Shown here one piece after another: positions 63,021 to 64,000 of a stretch of 64,000 bases of DNA. A program made the translations under genes and the position numbers. The notes beneath the pieces are model-generated. The model was given only the letters and a program-made list of their open reading frames with translations. It searched no databases and had not been told where the DNA came from. Source of the stretch: an uncultured Lachnospiraceae bacterium. GTDB lineage: Bacteria > Bacillota > Clostridia > Lachnospirales > Lachnospiraceae. The stretch is taken from the NCBI GenBank assembly GCA_947176505.1, contig CAMWQW010000002.1, positions 186,001 through 250,000 of the forward strand. Direction: 5' to 3'. The stretch's first letter is position 1. Every line of letters begins with the position of its first letter.

Positions 63021-63611
63021 TTAAATATCCGCCGCAGCCTGAAGAATCAACTCCACCGCCTTATCAATTCCTAATTTCTCCGTATTTAACGTCAGGTCAA
63101 AATTGCGCGCATCGCCGTAGATACAATGCGTATAATGTTCGCAATATCTCTTTCTGGCTTTGTCTACGGCTTTTACGTCGTTGGCTACCTGACCAGCCGG
63201 AATCTGGTCCATCATAGCTGTCATACGCTTCACACGCCACTGGAAGCCGGCATGAATAAATACATTCAGACAGTGATCAAATTCCTTCAAAATATAATCG
63301 CCGTTTCGTCCGACAATCACACAGCTTTCCTTATTCGCCAATTCCCGAATCGCATCCCGCTGCGCCTGCCAGAGTTCTTCCTCCAAAGGCTTATTATAGA
63401 AGTCAAACAGACTCTGGGCAAAGCCAAAGGTCTTGGGTACGCGCTCGTCCCATCTATGAACCTGTTCCGCACTCAAGGTCTTACCGGCAATGACCGTCTT
63501 GAAGATAATATCTTTGTCATAGTATTCAATGCCGAGTTCCTTTGCTACCTTCTTACCGATTTCGCCGCCTCCGGCGCCAAACTCTCTGCCAATTGTGATA
63601 ATCTTCCTCAT
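63021..63611 (-). CDS. Cytidylate-kinase-like protein
   Basis: This 196-residue protein has the P-loop-like start ITIGREFGAGGGEIGKKVAKELG (4-26), YYDKDIIF and a lid-like EHYTHCIYGDARNFDLTLNTEKLG. It belongs to the cytidylate kinase-like group that is not Cmk itself, and the substrate is uncertain. GGGAGGG precedes the ATG at 63611. It sits alone between polC and the transporter operon. Confidence 0.85.
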   Translation of the reverse strand: MRKIITIGREFGAGGGEIGKKVAKELGIEYYDKDIIFKTVIAGKTLSAEQVHRWDERVPKTFGFAQSLFDFYNKPLEEELWQAQRDAIRELANKESCVIVGRNGDYILKEFDHCLNVFIHAGFQWRVKRMTAMMDQIPAGQVANDVKAVDKARKRYCEHYTHCIYGDARNFDLTLNTEKLGIDKAVELILQAAADI

Positions 63612-63717
63612 ATCACTGCCCTCCCTCAACGTATAGATTCACTTTCCGGATACATTATGATTGTTCTTTTATTTTATCATGCAGCACCTTATTTTTCTAC
63701 CAAAACATCTTCTGCCA

Positions 63718-64000
63718 TCAACTCACAAAATCAAACAAACTAATCTGATTGGACTCCGGCAGATTCCCCAGAAGCCCCAAATTACTCATCAAATCCACGA
63801 CTGTCTTAGACGCCTTGGTCCGCTGTCTGAAATCGTCCTTACTAAGGAATGGTCCGTCTTTAGCCGCTTCCACGATTGCGTCCGCTGCCTTCTCTCCCAG
63901 ACCTTCTATACTGCTAAGGGACGGCATCAGTTTGCCTTCCACAATCTGGAACAGTCTGGACTGCGCCGAAAAGATATCAATCGGAACAAACTCAAAACCT
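63718..64000 (-). CDS. polC: DNA polymerase III PolC, C-terminal part
   Basis: This is the last 94 codons of a gene that continues past the right edge. They read FEFVPIDIFSAQSRLFQIVEGKLMPSLSSIEGLGEKAADAIVEAA, the PolC C-terminal helix-hairpin-helix region. The ending NQISLFDFVS matches the beta-clamp binding motif QxSLFD. It is the main replicative polymerase of low-GC Gram-positive bacteria. Confidence 0.92.
   Translation of the reverse strand, partial: GFEFVPIDIFSAQSRLFQIVEGKLMPSLSSIEGLGEKAADAIVEAAKDGPFLSKDDFRQRTKASKTVVDLMSNLGLLGNLPESNQISLFDFVS

Overview
The window looks like a chromosomal segment of a Lachnospiraceae-type Clostridium relative (Firmicutes). The support is mid-GC codon use, strong AGGAGG ribosome sites, PolC-type polymerase, pyruvate-phosphate dikinase (ppdK), split pyrB/pyrI, and families common in that group (DUF6033, DUF5050, PF06541, YlxR/YlxQ). 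No species is claimed. There are two very different halves. Positions 1 to about 21,270 are an accessory zone dense in regulators. Positions 21,279 to 64,000 are conserved housekeeping DNA.

Accessory zone. From left to right it holds a small membrane protein, a lipoprotein, and a first LytTR response-regulator/kinase pair reading right. A decayed gene follows. Next is a leftward operon of a second LytTR regulator and kinase followed by a DUF6033-like protein and two paralogous small proteins with a GIGAAGYPA N-terminus. Then come an SDR oxidoreductase divergent from a MerR regulator, a VanZ-like membrane protein, a small hydrophobic toxin-like peptide with a convergent antisense RNA, an XRE-cupin regulator with a metallo-beta-lactamase-fold hydrolase, an ECF sigma/anti-sigma-like pair, and an OmpR/kinase/lipoprotein set. 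The zone ends with a flavin-dependent reductase just downstream of ppdK.

Two patterns tie the zone together. (1) Promoters with a 22-bp direct repeat (GGAACGAAA-like half-sites) lie 28-30 bp upstream of a TATAAT-like -10 in front of the second LytTR operon, the VanZ gene and the reductase. This looks like one LytTR regulon, and a fourth partial copy runs off the left edge. (2) Fragments of the reductase 3' end, of the ppdK tail and of its terminator recur at about 0.55, 10.9, 12.3-13.0, 16.2 and 19.7-21.3 kb. The zone therefore seems to have grown by repeated insertion or duplication beside ppdK. No transposase or integrase is present.

Housekeeping half. ppdK and a glycerophosphodiesterase are followed by a rightward ABC-F/PHP/HAD cluster. 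Then come maf, a leftward DUF815 ATPase-ppx-ppk polyphosphate cluster, pheA, and a DUF5050 membrane protein. The folate operon follows (folC-folE-folP and a FolB-FolK-acetyltransferase triple fusion), then a nitroreductase, pyrB-pyrI, an HD-GYP regulator, pnp and rpsO. Next are an SH3-NlpC/P60 hydrolase with a WalR-type box and a Na/Pi cotransporter. The long nusA-infB operon reads rimP-nusA-ylxR-ylxQ-infB-rbfA-DHH phosphoesterase-truB-ribF. A tRNA-Glu(CTC), a polar amino-acid ABC transporter, a cytidylate-kinase-like protein and the 3' end of polC complete the window.
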